Assembly: GCA_963662175.1 (NCBI GenBank)
Contig: OY759217.1
Coordinates: 48,708,108 to 48,772,107 of the forward strand
Reading direction: 5' to 3'
DNA: 64,000 nucleotides
Source of the DNA: Aradus depressus
Taxonomy: Eukaryota > Arthropoda > Insecta > Hemiptera > Aradidae
Below the pieces are notes generated by a model. The model saw nothing but the letters and a program-made list of their open reading frames with translations, had not been told where the DNA came from and ran no database searches. Each line of letters opens with the position of its first letter. Positions within the stretch are counted from its first letter, which is position 1. Both the position numbers and the translations under genes were made by a program. Shown in pieces: positions 31,454-42,903 of this stretch.

Positions 31454-31640
31454 GATTAAGGTATCATGAAACTTTGTATGTGTGTGTCTGTGAATACGAA
31501 AACAATCGATTAAATGATTAAGGTATCATGAAACTTTGTATGTGTGTGGTTGTGGATACGAAAACTATCGATTGAATGATGAAGGTATCATGAAACTTTG
31601 TATGTGTGTGTCTGTGGGTACGATAACTATCGATTGGTAT
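31454..31640 (+). repeat. 62-bp tandem repeat, 3 copies
   Basis: Units start at 31454, 31516 and 31578 (gattaaggtatcatgaaact ..). Confidence 0.95.
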
Positions 31641-31679
31641 CATGACCAAACAGCACGGAACTACATCGTGGACCTTTTT

Positions 31680-32080
31680 TTTACTTTCTTATACCAAAAA
31701 AAGTATTTTAATCGTGAGAAAATTCGAGATCAAATTTTCAACGGAATTTCACGTTTCGAAGTTCCCTGAACCTTTTCAAAAGTATCTGTTAGTGCGCTTT
31801 GGTGTGTGAGTGTGATTGGAGTTTTGTTAGCCCTCTAAATTGTAGAAATGAACTTGAGATTTCAAATGAAATGGTCACATGTGCTAACTTAGATACTATT
31901 AAATTTTCGCCGAAATCAGACAAAAATTAAGAACACTTTACTTCGGGGCCTAAATACATTTTACAAGATAACGTTTATGTTTATTACTTAATCAAATATC
32001 TCTTTAAATAAACACTGTGTGTGTGTGAGCTTAATCGTGCGAGATACAAAGTCGGTGGTTCACAGTTTATAAATTTCTTG
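31680..32080 (+). repeat. R2 interspersed repeat, copy 3
   Basis: cttataccaaaaaaagtatt, ttaatcgtgagaaaattcg, acggaatttcacgtttcg and cgccgaaatcagac are in the R2 order. More diverged than copy 2. Confidence 0.55.
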
Positions 32081-32620
32081 GGCCCCAATTTGAAAAAATA
32101 AAAATAAAACATAGTTATCTTTTTAGATCTTTTATTCAGTCCATAAACTTGTCAACAGGGTTATGGACAGGCAAGGCACGAAAGACAAGTTTAAAATTGA
32201 ATTTTTTTTTATTTTTTTTTTTAAATTTTAATACTGATAGAATAAGTTACAAAGCATTGGAGATGTAAACTCCTTTGTGCTCCTTGAAGCAGATAGAATT
32301 TTGTACAAACTTTTCTTATACAAATTTTCCGGAGCTCGGTATAATTAATTAATTTTCTTTTTTTCCCTTCTGAATTCCAAAAGAGTTGGTCTCAATTTGT
32401 GACCATCTCCTCCCCGACTTGGAATATGAAAATATACACCTCATTAAAACTGTCATAGCCCCCAGAAACAACGTTGAATTTAATACACTTTAGTGTGGTT
32501 GTAGGCAGAGGCCTTTTAAATCAATAACAACATTAACATAACAGATGAACTTGAATGTTATAGTGAACTAATAGCACGCAATTCTAGACCAACATAGAGT
32601 AAATAAAATGACCTACTGAC

Positions 32621-32727
32621 AAACATAGATGATTAAGTTTGTTACACTGTAAACAAACATAGATGATTAAGTTTGTTACACTGTAAACAAACATAGATGA
32701 TTATACTTGTTACACTGTAAACAAACA
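32621..32727 (+). repeat. 34-bp tandem repeat, about 3 copies
   Basis: aaacatagatgattaagttt plus gttacactgtaaac, at 32621, 32655 and 32689. Confidence 0.95.
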
Positions 32728-32915
32728 AGTACAGTTTACAATAGGTACACTGATATTGTTTTTTAATGCACTATGGTCACCAAGTTGACTGCGGGACAAA
32801 TATTCGGTTGCATGCGACCTCCACTGGAGGCCTGTACATCTTCTGGGGCGCAAGTAGCACGGAGATAACATGCTTTCAACATCGTGGATTGGAAACTCGG
32901 CTGATTGACCTCTGA

Positions 32916-32985
32916 GCAAGCCGACCTTCGGATGGGACGTTACGATGATATACCTTTGCGATGTCAGGTACCTACTCGTTAAAGA
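32916..32985 (+). repeat. SINE internal fragment
   Basis: ccttcggatgggacgttacg, then gcgatgtcaggtac and ctcgttaaaga. Head and tail absent. Confidence 0.55.
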
Positions 32986-32999
32986 GGGCTTATATTCGT

Positions 33000-33560
33000 A
33001 ATAATAATAATATTTATTTTTGTTAAACAATAACATGTTAACAGGATACTTCATATAAGATTGTACATCAAAATAAACTGTAACTTATATACATCAATCA
33101 ATTACATTAAATCTTAGAATACAAACACATATGAGAGGAATAATAATAATAATAAAAGAAAATAAAGAAATAATTAAAAAATCCTAATATTAATAAATTA
33201 TGTTATATTTCAAGACCATTATACGCCCTTTCTCACCTTTTATACTTATACCTAAGAATTTACTTTGATGACTTGTTAATAATTTCATTGTTTTTGTTAA
33301 TTGTGTTAATTTATGTTTTTATTCACTTTGATATTTTTAATGACTAATATATTTCATATGACCTAAACTGTGACACCAAATGTTTCAAAAAAGATTTTTG
33401 TTAATATATATATATATATTATTTTGTATGCACATAATTTTATTAATTTTAACTTTTACCTGTCAATTGTAGAGTTAGCACTGAAGATGGTCTCATTAGA
33501 CTGAAAGCTTTGCAAAATAAACTAGTGAGTGAACAACAGCTCTGTGGCTTTTATTAAATA
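33000..33560 (+). repeat. PLE-type end, single, with hammerhead-like motif
   Basis: AT-rich stretch ending in tagcactgaagatggtctc and a gtgaacaacagctctgtggc tail. No inverted partner and no coding sequence found. Assignment rests on the motif at 33481-33510. Confidence 0.35.
33481..33510 (+). ncRNA. Hammerhead-like motif
   Basis: CTGAAGA, T, G, GTCT-CATT-AGAC stem, T, GAAA, GCTTTG. Helix II is strong. The GCTTTG that follows is not palindromic, unlike the other loci. Confidence 0.4.
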
Positions 33561-33805
33561 CAGCACGCACACAACAACCTCCAAAAATTCCCCTTTCTCA
33601 CAGGTCACAAAGAGCGAAATATAGAGGAAAAACATAAATAAATTAATTAAAAAATAACAATAAAGTAAATAGTAAACATCTAATAAAACTAATTTTAATA
33701 ACAAAAATATTAAACAAAAAGTAATTACAATAAAACTTGTAGGATATTCATAGAGGACCTCGGTCTTGAAAATAGAAATGACACCAAAGTATGCTAGTTA
33801 GATAG

Positions 33806-34060
33806 TATGGCCTACCTACTTGAGCGCTCTTTCGTCGCTCTGGTGGACAAGAGCCCGACTCGGTGGGTATCTTAAATTTTGCCAACTCAGGTTTATTCAC
33901 CTTAGGATAGGGGACATTAACAAGAACCTGACATCGCACAGGCTCGGGACCATCGGTTAACATCTTATAGGATAGCGTGCTCAAGATATTTTTTAACCTT
34001 CCAGAAAAAAAAATTAAGTGTCTCTCAGCCGGGTTTCAAATCTACCTCTGAGCTACGAAG
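33806..34060 (-). mobile_element. Old SINE copy
   Basis: From cctacctacttgagcgctc to ctacctctgagctac, with many substitutions and a missing tail. Confidence 0.75.
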
Positions 34061-34069
34061 TATGAATTA

Positions 34070-35575
34070 AAACTTTTATATATGAAACAAGACTTTTATG
34101 AGATGGTCATTTTAAACAATGAGAAAAAACACATTTTTAGCGCTATCTTTGTAACGGTAGTTCATGAATGCTCCAATTTGATTGTATTTTATTAAAGTTT
34201 CAACTGAAATTGAACTGCAGTATGAACAGTTCACAACCTCCCGCAAAGAGAATGGGTTAATATAAAAACACAAGCTAGAAGTTAAGAGAAGTGTGAACTT
34301 TGTCAGCTATGGCTGGTCTTACAAGTGGAAAAATTAATGGATGAGGATGTTGGTACATGCGGTATATATCCCTGGGGTTCGGTAGCTGCATACACTATTC
34401 CCGGATATATATACTTAAGTTTCTACTCTCCGCACAGACCACATTTATCATGAAAATTCGTACCGCAACTGACGCAGTCAGTATTACATTTCTTTGTGGG
34501 TTTTTAATGGAGCTAGAATGTTATATATACGTAAAACATTAAGTGTTCGGACTGTCCCTTGTATTTAGTACACCGTATATCACTATCCTAAAGACTATTG
34601 AAGAAGGAAAATCGAAATTTGAAATGGACATTCCTCGCATGAAGGTACTCACTAAGAAAGGTTAAATTAAACATTTAAAAACCCTCGGCACAATAAATGA
34701 AAGTCAATTTTTAAAAGATTTTTTGGCTTGAAGGGCTTAGGGGGAGGCTTGGGGGGAGGGGCTTGGCCTTAGAAACATTTGAGCTCAAACTCCAAGTCTC
34801 TGGCAGTAATAAAGGCCGAGATCCATACACAGGCTCATATGAAACCTGAATATCTTGGAGACAGCATACCTGATTTCCATCAAACATGGCTAAGAACCAT
34901 CTCGCAAATACCAGATTTTGAAAAAAAAAAAAAACAATTTGAAATCGGTTCAGCCGTCTTGGAGCTACGATGCCATAAACAGACACACCCAGACAAAGGC
35001 TTCACACTTATACTCGTAACACCCATCCTTTTGCGGGGGTTAAAAAGAGAGTTTTTGAAATTCCCAGGGGGATGATATTACCTCTTTACCTGTTCATCAG
35101 ATCCTCGTGAAATATCATATGTAGCATCCTTATAATCCAGCGAAACTATACTTAAAAACCAAATTATCTAACCTTTATTTTACTTATAACAGGAGGGCGG
35201 GTAAGTAACAGACATACGTATATTATTATGAATAATTCGAGATCATTTAAACCTGACCAATGCATGATTAATTCATGATTAATGGATTATTCTAAGGTTT
35301 ACGAAAATCCTTTATAAACACCTCAGTTAGTTAATTGTTAGTTGTTAGTTGAACAGTCAGTTAATTGCTCTATGTGTTAAGTTAGTGTATATCTGATCAG
35401 TTAGTGAGTTAACATGTAATGCAGTTTTTGTTCAGTTGAGATAAAGGGATCAGCTAGTGAATTGTGTTGTAATGTTGGTGGGCTAATGCCAAACAGTGTT
35501 ATGAGTAGTTGCTCTCTGTTTACTTGAGTTTGTTATAATGTTGTTATGTTGTGAATTTCTTTTTGAATCAAATTT
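34070..35575. other. Stretch without supportable gene
   Basis: Region 34740-35070 has the phrase cggttcagccgtcttggagc, a motif type common near ends of insect interspersed repeats, so an old unclassified element is likely. 35330-35480 has short gttagttaatt repeats. Confidence 0.4.
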
Positions 35576-35579
35576 ACAT

Positions 35580-36240
35580 TTATGTTTTAAGTAAGTCAGC
35601 AACGCAGTGAGCTTACAGCTGGAGTCACTCAAGGTGCTTTTCTGAGCCCTCTAAACTCCTAACGCGACATTAGCCACATATACGATGATACTATGATCGC
35701 CTGTCGGCATAGTATCCTCTTCGTTGTCAATGAACAGCTCCAAGAAGCATTAAAAGAAGATTCTCACCGGTTCTCAAAATGGAGACTCAAACTAAATGTA
35801 GGCAAGACTGAAGGGAAGGAAGATCTTTGCTCTTAACAGGTTCTCCATAAAAGTACAAAGTCAGCTGCAAATTGTTGACCTCCCAAATCTATGGAATCCA
35901 GAGACCAGGGTGTGCGCTATCCCGCAGTATTACACATTAACAGAAAACTGCATCAAGCATATTCTCGACATAACACCCTCTACCCTCTCATAAACAGAAA
36001 CACGCCACTTAAATACACATGAACTGTTCTGCTATACAAGACATTCCTATTTCCACTGCTAACACACGCCTGTCCAGTCTTGATAGGTGGGTACCAACAT
36101 TGGTGGGTAGCAACACTAACATGAAACGACTACAAAAATTTCAAAAAAAGTACTCCGAAGGGCAACAAACTCGCCCTGGTTATTCAGGAATCAGAAAATT
36201 CACAAAGAACTGGGAGTTCCTCTATTTGCAGCTCACATTA
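35580..36240 (+). pseudogene. Jockey-like reverse transcriptase remnant
   Basis: Frame pieces: RSELTAGVTQGAFLSPL, the segment before the RT catalytic box; then, after a deletion, IYDDTMIACRH (the YADD region, altered); then FSKWRLKLNVGKTE, then in another frame TVLLYKTFLFPLLTHACPV, all in the order of jockey-clade RT. At least two frameshifts and several stops are present. Dead copy. The downstream side joins a mariner fragment at about 36240. Confidence 0.8.
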
Positions 36241-36249
36241 AGAAACTTG

Positions 36250-36728
36250 TGGTCCTCATCGAAATTTTTTTTCTGCGATGAGAAAATTTTTACGACTGAA
36301 GAGAAATTTAATCGCCAAAATAATCGTGTGTACGCACACAGCTCTAAAGAGGCGTAGGAAAGTGATTGGAAAAGTGCAAAGACGTCATTACCCTTCTACA
36401 GTGATGGTTTGGTGAGGAGTGAGCTTTTACGGCACCACGAAGCTCCATTTTTGTGAAAAAGGAGTTAAAACATCTGCTAAAAATTATCAGGCCCTCAGGA
36501 AGCCCTGATCTGAACCCACTCGACTACCGGCTGTGGTCAGAACTGGAGAGGATGGACCTCCACAGAGCACACCCTAACTTGGAAAGCCTCAAACAACCAC
36601 TGATCTGTAAAGTTGAGCGTTTTCCTTCAGAACTGCTGCGTACCGCCATTGATGACTGGCCACGGAGACTAAAAGCTTGTGTCCAGGCAAAAGGGGACAT
36701 TTTGAGTAATTTTATTTTATGTTTATAA
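36250..36728 (+). pseudogene. Mariner transposase remnant with internal deletion
   Basis: FFCDEKIFTTEEKFNRQNNR contains the first catalytic Asp of the DDE/D triad. Frame-shifted VMVW and FCEKGVKTSAKNYQ follow. The sequence then jumps at about 36490 to PSGSPDLNPLDYRLWSELER, the strongly conserved segment near the last catalytic residue. The part with the middle Asp is deleted. The frame then stays open to FILCL-TAA (36726-36728). It cannot transpose by itself. Confidence 0.85.
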
Positions 36729-36787
36729 CAGTTTATTTTCTGATAAAGTTTTTTTTAAGAACTCGTTTTTCTGTTGAATGCTTTATA

Positions 36788-37421
36788 CAGGGTGGCCCAG
36801 ATAAGCTGGCCACAAGTGAAATAATTCGTAAACGGTTAGAGATATCAAAATCGTGCATAGGACTAAAGTTGTAGCACTCGCCGAGAGCTATAGTATGGCG
36901 TCCTCGAAAAGACATAAATGACCCTTTTAATGGCTCAAACAGCCCTTCGAAGGGCGGGGTTCCCTTTTGACCCTTAAGTTTCATTACATTTTATTAAAGT
37001 ACTAAAGAAACAAGGATGAACTGTGCAAACAGATTTTTGATACGTCAAGTAGATCTCGGAACAAAAACGTTTAAAGTTGCACGTTTTTCTTATTTTGAAG
37101 TAGGTTGGAATTCAATAACTTCAGAATAAGAAAAACGTGCAACTTTAAAGTTTTTTTTTTCCGAGATCTACTTGACGTATCAAAAATCTGTTTGCACAGT
37201 TCATCCTTGTTTCTTTAGTTCTTTAATAAAATGTAATGAAACCTAAGGGTCAAAAGGTAACCCCGCCCTTCGAAGGGCTGTTTGAGCCATTAAAAGGGTC
37301 ATTTATGTCTTTTCGAGGACGCCATACTATAGCTCTCTGCAAGTGCTACAACTTTAGTCCTATGCATAATTTTTATATCTCTAACCGTTTAGGGGTTATT
37401 TCACTTGTGGCCCGCTTATCT
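36788..37421. mobile_element. Palindromic mariner-type MITE, copy 2
   Basis: Starts TA|CAGGGTGGCCCAGATAAG and is palindromic around 37110. The last 13 bases or so of the right end are missing (stops at cccgcttatct). It begins 60 bp after the mariner stop codon, so the MITE and the transposase may be related. Confidence 0.8.
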
Positions 37422-37500
37422 TGAAGGGTTGTTAACTATAGTGTGGTTTATATATTAACAAATAGACTCACCCATACCCTCAGAAGTCTGAGAAAGTATA

Positions 37501-37757
37501 GTTAGTTATTGTGACTCATGCCCTTTAACTATGAGGTCATATCGCCTACTACCATAGGACTCGTCGCTATGGTGGACATGAGTCCAACATAATTATGAGA
37601 GTCCTAAATTTGAGATTGTAATGGCTCGGGACCACCGTTTAGCGCCCCATCCGAAGGACGGCGTTCTCAGTTTTTGTTTTTTTTCATCGCCAAGATAAAA
37701 AATTCAAGGGCTTCGGCCGGATTTCGAATCCGCGATCTTGAGTTCAGTAGGCTAGCC
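37501..37757 (-). mobile_element. SINE copy, TTAG-type tail
   Basis: gttagttattgtgactcatg to cgatcttgagttcagtagg. Internal deletion, diverged B box (ggatttcgaatcc). Confidence 0.8.
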
Positions 37758-37854
37758 CACGGTGTTGTAGAGTTGTAGAGAAAACTGAAAGAATTTTATA
37801 TGAAATAAGGTTTTGCGCAGATCCTCCGGTAAGGAAAAAGAGTACCTACCAAAA

Positions 37855-37910
37855 ATTTAATTCGTTTTGGGGAAGTACATATCCGGTGAATCACCGAAGA
37901 CTTTTTTTTT
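37855..37910 (-). repeat. R1 fragment
   Basis: ttcgttttggggaagtacat, then ccggtgaatcaccg. Confidence 0.6.
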
Positions 37911-38589
37911 TTCAATTTTACTTGCCTACCCAGAAATGTAACTTAGGTCTAGAGGTGGGAAATGGAGATATGTTGGGCAAATTGACAAGTGGCCGTCCTG
38001 ACAGTGTCGAAGGACCATTTCAAAGTGCGGGGGAGTCGATCTGTATGAAATTGAAATTCAGTGAGCTGGAAATGAGCCTCATGATGAGTGACAACACCAT
38101 CTATATATATATATAGGTAAACCTCACTTCGGCTCTGTCAACCCCCCTTACCTTTGTTTAAGTCCAACAGTGACAAGAATATCAGAAAATGTACCACCCC
38201 GACATTACAATGTCCCAGTAACATTTTTGACATTATTTCACAGATTTTATATAAGAAATCAACTTGTGCGCTCACCCGGTAAGACATACAAAAACTGCTG
38301 CCATATTTTCATCAAACGTACTCCTTTGAACACGATTTGAGGTGTTCAAATTCATACTTTATACTCGTATAACGGGCGCAATAACTTTCGGATTTTGCAC
38401 AAAAACCGTGCTAACCCCACAACCAGGCCTTTCTCACCCTGAGACGTACCCAGAACGCCCCATCCCAAATTTTTTCGCATTCAAAATACTCAACCATCTT
38501 TTAGCCACCCTGACATATCTATACCGCTCCCGATATTTCTTACCAGTAGCGTAGCCAAATCGCTTCCCAAATTGTTCATTCCTCCCAAT

Positions 38590-39118
38590 TTTCCGCTCTC
38601 CCTCTAAACCTTTTTCTTTTGGATAGTAATGTACTTACCAAGTAAGATTCCACTCTCTCTCTAAACCTTTTGCTCTTGGATAGTAATGTATTTACCCAGT
38701 AAGATTCCGCTCTCCCTCTAAACCTTTTGCTCTTGGATAGTAATATATTTACCCAGTAAGATTCCGCTCTCCCTCTAAACCTTTTTCTCTTGAGTGTAAT
38801 ATATTTACCCAGTAAGATTCCGCTCTCCCTCTAAACATTTTATTCTTGATTGTAATATATTTACCCAGTGAGATTCCGCTCTCCCTCTAAACCTTTTTCT
38901 CTTGAGTGTAATATATTTACCCAGTAAGATTCCGCTCTCCCTCTAAACATTTTTCTCTTGATTGTAATATATTTACCCAGTAAGATTCCGCTCTCCCTCT
39001 AAACATTTTTCTCTTGATTGTAATATATTTACCCAGTAAGATTCCGCTCTCCCTCTAAACATTTTTCTCTTGATTGTAATATATTTACCCAGTAAAATTC
39101 CGCTCTCCCTCTAAACAT
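38590..39118 (+). repeat. 56/57-bp tandem array, about 9.4 copies
   Basis: Units of ttccgctctccctctaaac followed by a ttgattgtaatatatttacc stretch. The unit resembles the R1 phrase tcgctctccctcc, so the array may have expanded from R1. Confidence 0.95.
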
Positions 39119-39377
39119 TTTTTAGATTCCCTTAAAAATGGCGTGAGAAAAATTAATTAATTTAAAAAATTTATAGGAAAAAATAAAAAATAAATGTAGA
39201 AAATAGGTTCTTCTTGTAGGATTGTGCGGAAGGGATTGCGATGATAAGGATTTGGCAAGAGGATTTTTATGGAAGTGAAGATTATTATAGAAGAGACTAA
39301 ACTCTCCCTTCTGCAACCTATGACAAATTTACGATCGAACCACCAGCGCGCTGCAGCTTGAATTAATCAAATAAGTT

Positions 39378-39535
39378 TTTGCTCTCTCACTCTCACTCCC
39401 TCTTTTTCTCTTTCTCTCTCTCTCTCTCCCTTTCTTTCTTTCTCCCTTTTTCTCTTTCTCTCTCTTTCTTTCTCTCTCGCTCTCTCTTTCTTTCTTTCTC
39501 GCTCTCTCTTTTTTCCCTCTCTCTTTCTCTCTGTT
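39378..39535 (+). repeat. Pyrimidine (TC/TTTC) low-complexity tract
   Basis: Uninterrupted C/T-rich sequence with ctctctct and tttctttc phases. The overlapping frame is Ser/Leu/Phe only and not coding. Confidence 0.95.
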
Positions 39536-39559
39536 TAACCTGTCGACACATTCAGGGAC

Positions 39560-39700
39560 TTCTAAATGCTTACGTAAATTATCATTTCGATAAATTCAAT
39601 ACAATTTTTAGGTTTTATGAACTGAACCCCCTTCTAATCCTCTTGTTCCCCTGGAGTCAAATTTCTCTGAAAATCATCAATTGTCGTCGAAATTATTGTG
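39560..39700 (+). repeat. R1 fragment
   Basis: tcatttcgataaattcaata, then ttctctgaaaatcatcaatt and gtcgtcg match the body unit. Confidence 0.5.
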
Positions 39701-39705
39701 ATTAA

Positions 39706-39900
39706 TTGGACAATGGGAGGGTAGACAGAAGTTGGTTGGGGGTTGGGAAGCAAGTTAGCTGGGGGGCAGTGCCGAAGGACAAGTTGGAAATGAGGATGGA
39801 AGTGGTATGGAACAGGACATTATGTATAATGCAAGAGGGCCACCAGCCAGCCAGGGGAGTGTGGCTTCTGCCAACCCCCGGAGTCCTCGACTCAACCTGA
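39706..39900 (+). other. GC-richer patch with short open frames, unidentified
   Basis: Frames are open on both strands (64 and 78 codons). The base composition differs from the surroundings. No domain, no splice sites convincing enough to call a gene. Confidence 0.2.
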
Positions 39901-40129
39901 AATAGAGCCCCAACAATGCTCATGTAGCCCAGAACCACTTTTCACTTATTGAATACATTATGTATGTAGCAATACAGCTCCCCCAAAGGGTGAGATACTC
40001 TATATGTTACTGTGAATGTGTGAAATTGGTGACTGTGAACAATCACCAGTGATTTTATATCGGCTATTGAAGTCTGCCTTCTACTTACTTATCCAGCTCT
40101 ACGACGTATCAGGCAAGTTAGATACCGAG

Positions 40130-40310
40130 ACTTCATGTTTTCGGACTTGATTACTCTCGATAGAATTAACATATTAACATGAAATTTTATATGTTGATTC
40201 AAAAACCTATAAAGACAACATCTATCGATTTTCTGCAGGAAGAGGAGAGGGGGGTCAGAGGGGGTAGGCTCAACTTCAAACCCTAATAACTGCCGAAGTA
40301 ATCAAATGAA
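40130..40310 (-). repeat. R1 copy, minus body
   Basis: ccctaataactgccgaagta lies at the right side, with atcgattttctgcagg inside. Confidence 0.55.
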
Positions 40311-40599
40311 AAGAAATTTTATTTTGGGACTGAAGTCCTCTATGAATAAATACATACAGAGTCAAAAACATAAGGAAACAATTAAATAAAGTATGTATGT
40401 AAAGTGCGGTACAATAAATAAATACAAAATAAATAAAATAATACTGGAGTGAAGAAAAAATAGACAAAAATAGATATAGATAAATAAAAAATAGAATAGA
40501 GCAGCATAATTATGAAGAAATTAACGAAAACTAATCAATCAATAAATAAATAAATAAAATGTGTATATTAAAGGATCTATATAAATATGAAGAGAACCC

Positions 40600-41295
40600 T
40601 AGAACGAATTAATAAATTATATTTTCGTTCCCCCTCCAAAATCAATCGACCATTTGCGCCAATATTCGAAACTTGATTTATAGAGGCTCCTAAATCCTCA
40701 TACTGAATTTTGTATCGATAAATTCATTACATTGGCAGTTATTAGGGTTTTTGAATAGAGCACCCTCCCCTCAACGCCCTTCAATTCGGCCGATATTGCT
40801 GAGATTTGAGGGGTTACGTCCTCATTGGGTTTAGAATTTAAATATAAAATTTCATGTCGATACATTCATTACAACAGCAGTTATTAGAGTTTTTGAGATA
40901 AGTCTGTCCCTTATTCACCCTCTTCCGCCGATTTGGCTCAAAATCGATAGTGTCGTCCTTATTTTAGTTTGGTCACACATATAAAATTTCATGTCGATAC
41001 ATTCATTTTACCGGCAGTTATTAGAGTTTTTATGTTAAGCCTCCCCCCTAATCCCCCTTCCCTTTGGTCGATTTGGCTGAAAAACAATAGAAGTCGTCGT
41101 TAGAGGATTCTGGATCCATACGTGTCGATATATTCATTCTATCGGCAGTTATCGTGTTCACAGACAGACAGACATTTTTTTTTTTATATTTGTATCTAAA
41201 AGGTCGGAAAACATTAAATTCCGCTGAAAACTCCACATCGTAATTTTGACGATTACATAACTTCCTCTATACTTCGTACTGCTGAGGAAGTAATA
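40600..41295 (+). mobile_element. R1 copy, longest plus-oriented copy
   Basis: Shows the internal tandem structure: the segment cgatacattcatt..ggcagttatt..ccgatttggctgaaaa..gtcgtcctta..atataaaatttcatgt occurs three times at about 125-160 bp spacing. The poly-T, ggaaaacattaaattccg and the terminal block ending ctgaggaagtaat follow. Confidence 0.8.
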
Positions 41296-41406
41296 AAAAT
41301 CGACAGAGCATAAATACATTACCATAAAAGTGGAGAAAGGATGCACAGACAAGATTTGAAATAATGAATTTTAGAAAAAAGGTGCAAAACAGAAATAAGT
41401 GAGAAG

Positions 41407-41446
<40 letters not shown>

Positions 41447-41680
41447 TACATAATAATAAAAGAAAATGTGTTAAATGAAATATATAAAATGTACAAAATA
41501 TGTATATTTATGATAGAATAAATTACTAAATAAAGAATTTAGGAAAAATGTAAGAAAAAAAAGGAGAATAAAAACTAAATAAGTAATGAATGTCTCAGTA
41601 TGAAATTAATTAAATTATGTAATTAAATGAATTTATAAAAATATTAAATATAATATACATTTTTGTACATATATATAAAT
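41296..41680. other. A-rich low-complexity stretch
   Basis: taaataaataaa-type runs. No gene. Confidence 0.5.
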
Positions 41681-41744
41681 AAAGCTGAAACGGGGTTTGT
41701 TTGTATGTTTGTTCCAGCATCACGCTCAAACGGCTGGACGGATC

Positions 41745-42903
41745 TTCATGAAACTTCACATGTAGCATTCTTTTGAGCCCGATTGAATAATAGGCTATGT
41801 GGCGTCCCAAAATGTTGAACGGTAGGGGGGTTGTAAGGGAGGCCTAAGTATATAAATAGTCCTACCTCATTAACGGTTGGTCGGATTGTCACGAAATTTC
41901 ACATGTAGTATTCTTAAAGGCCAAATTGAAAAATATTGTGTGTGGCGTCCCAAAATTTTAAATGGGAGGGGGGGTTGTGGGCGTAGGCCTAAATATAAAG
42001 ATAGTGATAGATCTTTAACGGATGATCAGATTGTCATAAAATTTAACATGTAGTATTCTTACAGGCCAAATTGAAAAATATTGTGTGTGGCGTCCCAAAG
42101 TTTTGAACGGGTGGGGGGGTTGAGGGGGGGGGGGGGGGCTAAATATAAATATAGAGCAAGCTCATTAACGGTTGATCGTATTGTCACGAAATTTCCCATG
42201 TAGTATTCCTGAAGGCCAAATAGAAAAAAAAGGTGTGTGGCGACCCAAAGTTTTGAACGAGAGGGAGGGTTGTGGGGGGGGGGGGGCTAAGTAAAAATAT
42301 AGAGCTAGCTCATTAACGGGTGGTCGCATTGTCACGAAGTTTCACATGTAGTAAAAAAAAAAGGTGTGTGGCGACCCAAAGTTTTGAACGAGAGGGAGGG
42401 TTGTGGGGGGGGGGGGGGGGGGGGGGGCTAAGTATAAATATAGAGCTAGCTCATTAACGGGTGGTCGCATTGTCACGAAGTTTCACATGTAGTAGAAAAA
42501 AAAGGTGTGTGGCGACCCAAAGTTTTGAACGAGAGGGAGGGTTGTGGGGGGGGGGGGGGGGGCTAAGTATAAATATAGTGGTAGCTCATTAACGGTTGGT
42601 CGTATTGTCATGGAATTTCACATGTAGTATTCTTAAAAGCCAAATAGAAATATAGGGTGTATAAGTCACAAAATTTTGAACGGGAGGATGGATTGATGGG
42701 GGCCTAAGTATAAGTATAGTGATAAGTCATTAACGGATGATCGGATTGTCATGGAATTTCACATGTAGTATTCTTGATGGCCAAATAGAAAAATAAACTA
42801 TGTGATATCTTAAAAATTTGAAAAGGGGGCGGGGGGGCTAAGCATAAAAATAATGCTGAATGATTAAAGGGCAATCGGATTGTCATGAATTTCACATGTA
42901 GTA
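41745..42903 (+). repeat. Array of about 9 units of 130-150 bp with G-runs
   Basis: The marker ttcacatgtagta(ttct) recurs at about 41753, 41897, 42041, 42191, 42340, 42481, 42615, 42758 and 42890. Each unit has gttttgaacgggaggg and most have a G-run of 8-24 bases before ctaagtataaatata. Unit length varies mainly with the G-run and one deleted block. Confidence 0.9.

Noticed and set aside
32710..33054. 114-codon minus ORF
   Set aside because: Crosses a 34-bp tandem repeat and SINE fragments. No domain.
39379..39705. 108-codon ORF
   Set aside because: Reads through a TC-rich low-complexity tract and an R1 fragment; composition only Ser, Leu, Phe.
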